A stretch of DNA of 64,000 nt, taken from Microvelia longipes (lineage: Eukaryota > Arthropoda > Insecta > Hemiptera > Veliidae). A program made the position numbers and the translations under genes. Shown here one piece after another: positions 61,626 to 64,000 of the stretch. The notes below the pieces were generated by a model. It made no database searches. It had not been told where the DNA came from and saw nothing but the letters and a program-made list of their open reading frames with translations. Every line of letters begins with the position of its first letter. The stretch's first letter is position 1. Location of the stretch: NCBI GenBank assembly GCA_018340805.1, contig JACMZG010001908.1, positions 46,943,754 to 47,007,753 of the forward strand, given 5' to 3'.

Positions 61626-63826
61626 GTTTACTAACAATTCACCAATGTAGCTCTACAAGAATCGATGTGCCTAGTTTCATTTCGATTAGAGCACGTTTTA
61701 GTTTTAGTGCAAGACAAAAGTGTGAGAGAAGTGTGACATTTATTTGTTACATTCATAAAAAGAGGAAACTATAAAAACCCCTGATTAACTTGCTTCGTGT
61801 CGCAGACTACTAGTTTTGCACTTCTTCTGCTCACAGCAATCTTGGGATTCTGATTCTCATCCCGTCGGACAAGCGTCGACATCCGGTGACTCTTGACATC
61901 CGCCTCCTTCAAGTTTGGTGAAATCATCTAAAGGGCTAGGTACACATTCATTCGTGTTTCTTTGACCAAATAGATGGGTTTCTTTATGAAAACAATTACT
62001 TTATACTTTGTCCCGTAATGTAATTCTCCTTAACAAAGAAAAATGGCTCGCAAAAATAAGTAAACCATGTAACTCCTTTCCTTTGTAATGCAATAGTGTT
62101 TCTCCCATGACTCATCGGTCGAATATGATCCATATGCGCTTAAGTTTTCCCTTAATTCATATATTCAAAAACATTGTTTCAGTCATGTTAAATCAGCATC
62201 AGTGTCTAGTATAGATTTTTGGTTTTAAATCTAAAAATAAATTATAAAGTAACAACAAAAATAAAATCGATGTCATCATCAACATACCATTCAGATTTTT
62301 GATGCTTTGGTTACTCCACAATTGTGTCAGTTTCCTTGCATTGGTTACATTTAATAAATTTTCTATTGTAACTGCAAATTTCGAAAAAAAAGCGCACAAT
62401 ACACTGCAAGTTTTACTTCTTGCTTCAAATCAAAAGCCATCATTATTAAAAGTTGTTAATCAATGTTAAGTAAGAATTTGTAGTGATGAAATATAAACGA
62501 GAATTTAACTCTTTTATTGATTAGAATGATTAATGAGATTCGGGAAGAATGTAGAAGGCAAATGCACGTGAGCGATAGCAAAGAGGGCGAGCGAAAAAAA
62601 TAAATTCTTTAAACGTTTAGTCATGGAATAATGAAGAAGCCAAGCGTCATAAGCATAATAATTGAAAAGCTTAAGAAAGGATCATCCACAGAGCAGCATG
62701 CACGTTTCAAGAGATGAAACCGTGCTATACTTTGTGGCAAATGAGACTGAAGACAATGTGATCATGTACGCAAAGCTCAGCACAGTAAGCAAGTTGTTGA
62801 AACGGAGAACAAGCAGCTGTTCAACGTGTCAAATGAACTATCATTGGTAAATTATGGTTAGGTGAATGCCTGGTTTCCACTCCAGATGAATAGTTGAAGC
62901 AGCCAGAAAAAATTATCTTTACTCCTAAGAATAAATGTTATCACCGAGACTCAACCATAAAATTTTGTAACTTATTACTGATAATGAAACGGTTTTAATT
63001 TAAATGTGGCAACCATAAAATTTAAAAGTGCTTATGAGCAATTCTATCTATCGATGCGCAATTTTAAATGATATCGCACGTTCACCATAAAAGTTGTTAT
63101 TGGATGAATTATTGAATTAAAAATATATTTCTTACAGTTTATTTTTTATTTTTTAATCCTTAAAATTAGTATATTTTGTCCGACCATTTATCAAACCAAA
63201 AGTGAATCTTAAACATCATTGGGATTGTCATTAATAGTGTAGGAAGCGCATGCAAAAAGATTTTTCTTTTTCATCTAGTTTAATGTCCTAGAAGATAGAT
63301 AATTTGGATCTTGTATTTGTCCCTTTCCTTCTTCCTGATCGATTTCAGCATTTACATTCGACAGCTTTCGGCTAGCTATTCTAACTCATTAGAAGATTGA
63401 GCTTCAGCTGCTTATTTTATTATTTGGTGTGAATATGCGTGTCATATGATGACACAAATGGATGCGCTTGTCATTAAGTTTTCTCGAAGCCAACTTGGCA
63501 GTTGTGAAGCCACTGCTACTTGTTTTCTACTTACCAGCTAGACAAAGATACGGCGAGAAGTATGAACACGCTTTCCTACTTGTGTTGCTTCTCAATGCCT
63601 GCAGAGAGCCAGGAAGAATGTGAAGTTGGATAATGTACTTGCTCATATTTATACTAATATTAGTTTAAACCACAAAATCTGATGAATGTAAATATCAAAA
63701 CTAATTTTGCTAAACATAGTTAGTTAATTTCACAATCGGACTTCATTAAATCAAGAATATTTAATTAATATTTATTTAATTAAAATACCACAATTTTCTA
63801 ATATTATTTAAACAAAACCAAAATAA
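61626..63826. other. Unassigned DNA beside the LTR retrotransposon
   Basis: GC content is somewhat higher at 61800-61950, 62640-62880 and 63330-63620. The 62-codon plus frame at 62662 shows no recognised domain. Part of this region may be the LTR or flank of the element ending at 63845, but no LTR end was found. Confidence 0.35.
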
Positions 63827-63844
63827 CTGTAACTCTCCCCGTCT
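63827..63844 (-). other. Purine tract and possible 3' LTR start
   Basis: On the minus strand, right after the Pol stop codon, AGACGGGGAGAG is followed by AGTTACAG. A purine run beside an LTR beginning AGTTA is the arrangement seen in gypsy-type elements, but the far LTR end was not found in the window. Confidence 0.4.
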
Positions 63845-64000
63845 TCAAAATGCGTTCCACTTCTTTAACCACTCTATTCGTCTGTACTTTGAACCGTAAG
63901 GAAATTTGATTTCTGCTTGACGATCTGATATGAACTTTATTATCTGATATGGTCCTTCGTATTGGAAATCATTTTTCTTTCTTTTATGTGGTTCAACGCG
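63845..64000 (-). CDS. Ty3/Gypsy-like Pol polyprotein, C-terminal end (partial)
   Basis: From the window edge, 51 codons are open on the minus strand to a TGA at 63847-63845. The peptide includes EPHKRKKNDFQYEGPYQI and ends RRIEWLKKWNAF. The basic stretch, then Y-E-G-P-Y, then a short beta-rich segment and a K-K-W end resemble the integrase C-terminal (GPY/F) tail of Ty3/Gypsy retrotransposons. Reverse transcriptase, RNase H and the integrase core would lie beyond 64000. The frame is intact here, so the element may be fairly young. Other LTR groups are not excluded. Confidence 0.65.
   Translation of the reverse strand, partial: RVEPHKRKKNDFQYEGPYQIIKFISDRQAEIKFPYGSKYRRIEWLKKWNAF

Overview
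The window looks like non-coding, repeat-rich DNA from an animal nuclear genome. The sequence is very AT-rich, roughly 70% A+T by eye. Open reading frames are short, and long (TA)n and (CA)n arrays are common. There are GT-AG style exon candidates, tRNA- and 5S-derived SINE-like pieces, foldback/MITE elements, a hAT element, a decayed non-LTR reverse transcriptase, the tail of an LTR retrotransposon and a satellite array broken by a 100-N assembly gap. This repeat mix fits an invertebrate, most likely an arthropod such as an insect, but nothing fixes the species. There are no bacterial operons, ribosome binding sites or CRISPR arrays.

Layout. 1-16 kb: dispersed repeats and foldback elements. 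These include a roughly 0.7-0.9 kb family carrying a 5S-rRNA-like box and a GCGAAGC-type tail (copies near 2.6-3.5 and 14.8-15.5 kb), a near-perfect 453-bp palindrome at 3.8-4.3 kb, a TIR element with an internal minisatellite at 6.9-7.3 kb, a tRNA-SINE with a 10-bp target duplication at 12.3-12.5 kb, a 44-bp minisatellite at 12.7-13.2 kb and a TA-flanked MITE at 13.76-13.92 kb. 17-18.3 kb: a frame-broken LINE-type reverse transcriptase with YADD, directly followed by a 319-bp palindrome. 18-31 kb: mostly AT-rich DNA with SINE copies and microsatellites. 31.6-35.1 kb: two tandem copies (offset about 1.9 kb) of a composite element made of a large foldback, tRNA-like boxes and a TA array; a shortened third copy lies at 40.4 kb. 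35.88-37.62 kb: a non-autonomous hAT element with an exact 8-bp target duplication and a second palindrome nested inside it. 45.25-45.66 kb: two foldback elements lying back to back. 47.6-51.4 kb: a ~120-bp satellite with higher-order structure running into the gap at 51445-51544. 51.6-53.7 kb: the best candidate host gene, on the minus strand, as several GC-richer exon-like blocks. 58-61.6 kb: minisatellites, a hairpin-bearing ~155-bp tandem repeat and TA arrays. 63.8-64 kb: the C-terminal end of a Ty3/Gypsy-like Pol polyprotein, followed by a purine tract and a possible LTR start.

The coding content is therefore small: one plausible but unidentified multi-exon gene, one LINE pseudogene and one partial LTR-retrotransposon ORF. 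The most unusual signal is a shared RNA-like motif (CUGA[U/A]GA, a U, a short stem-loop, then GAAA) in four otherwise different foldback or tandem elements. Its core resembles a hammerhead ribozyme but is not canonical. Repeat copies also differ by many single-base deletions, which suggests residual assembly indels, so broken frames should be read cautiously.
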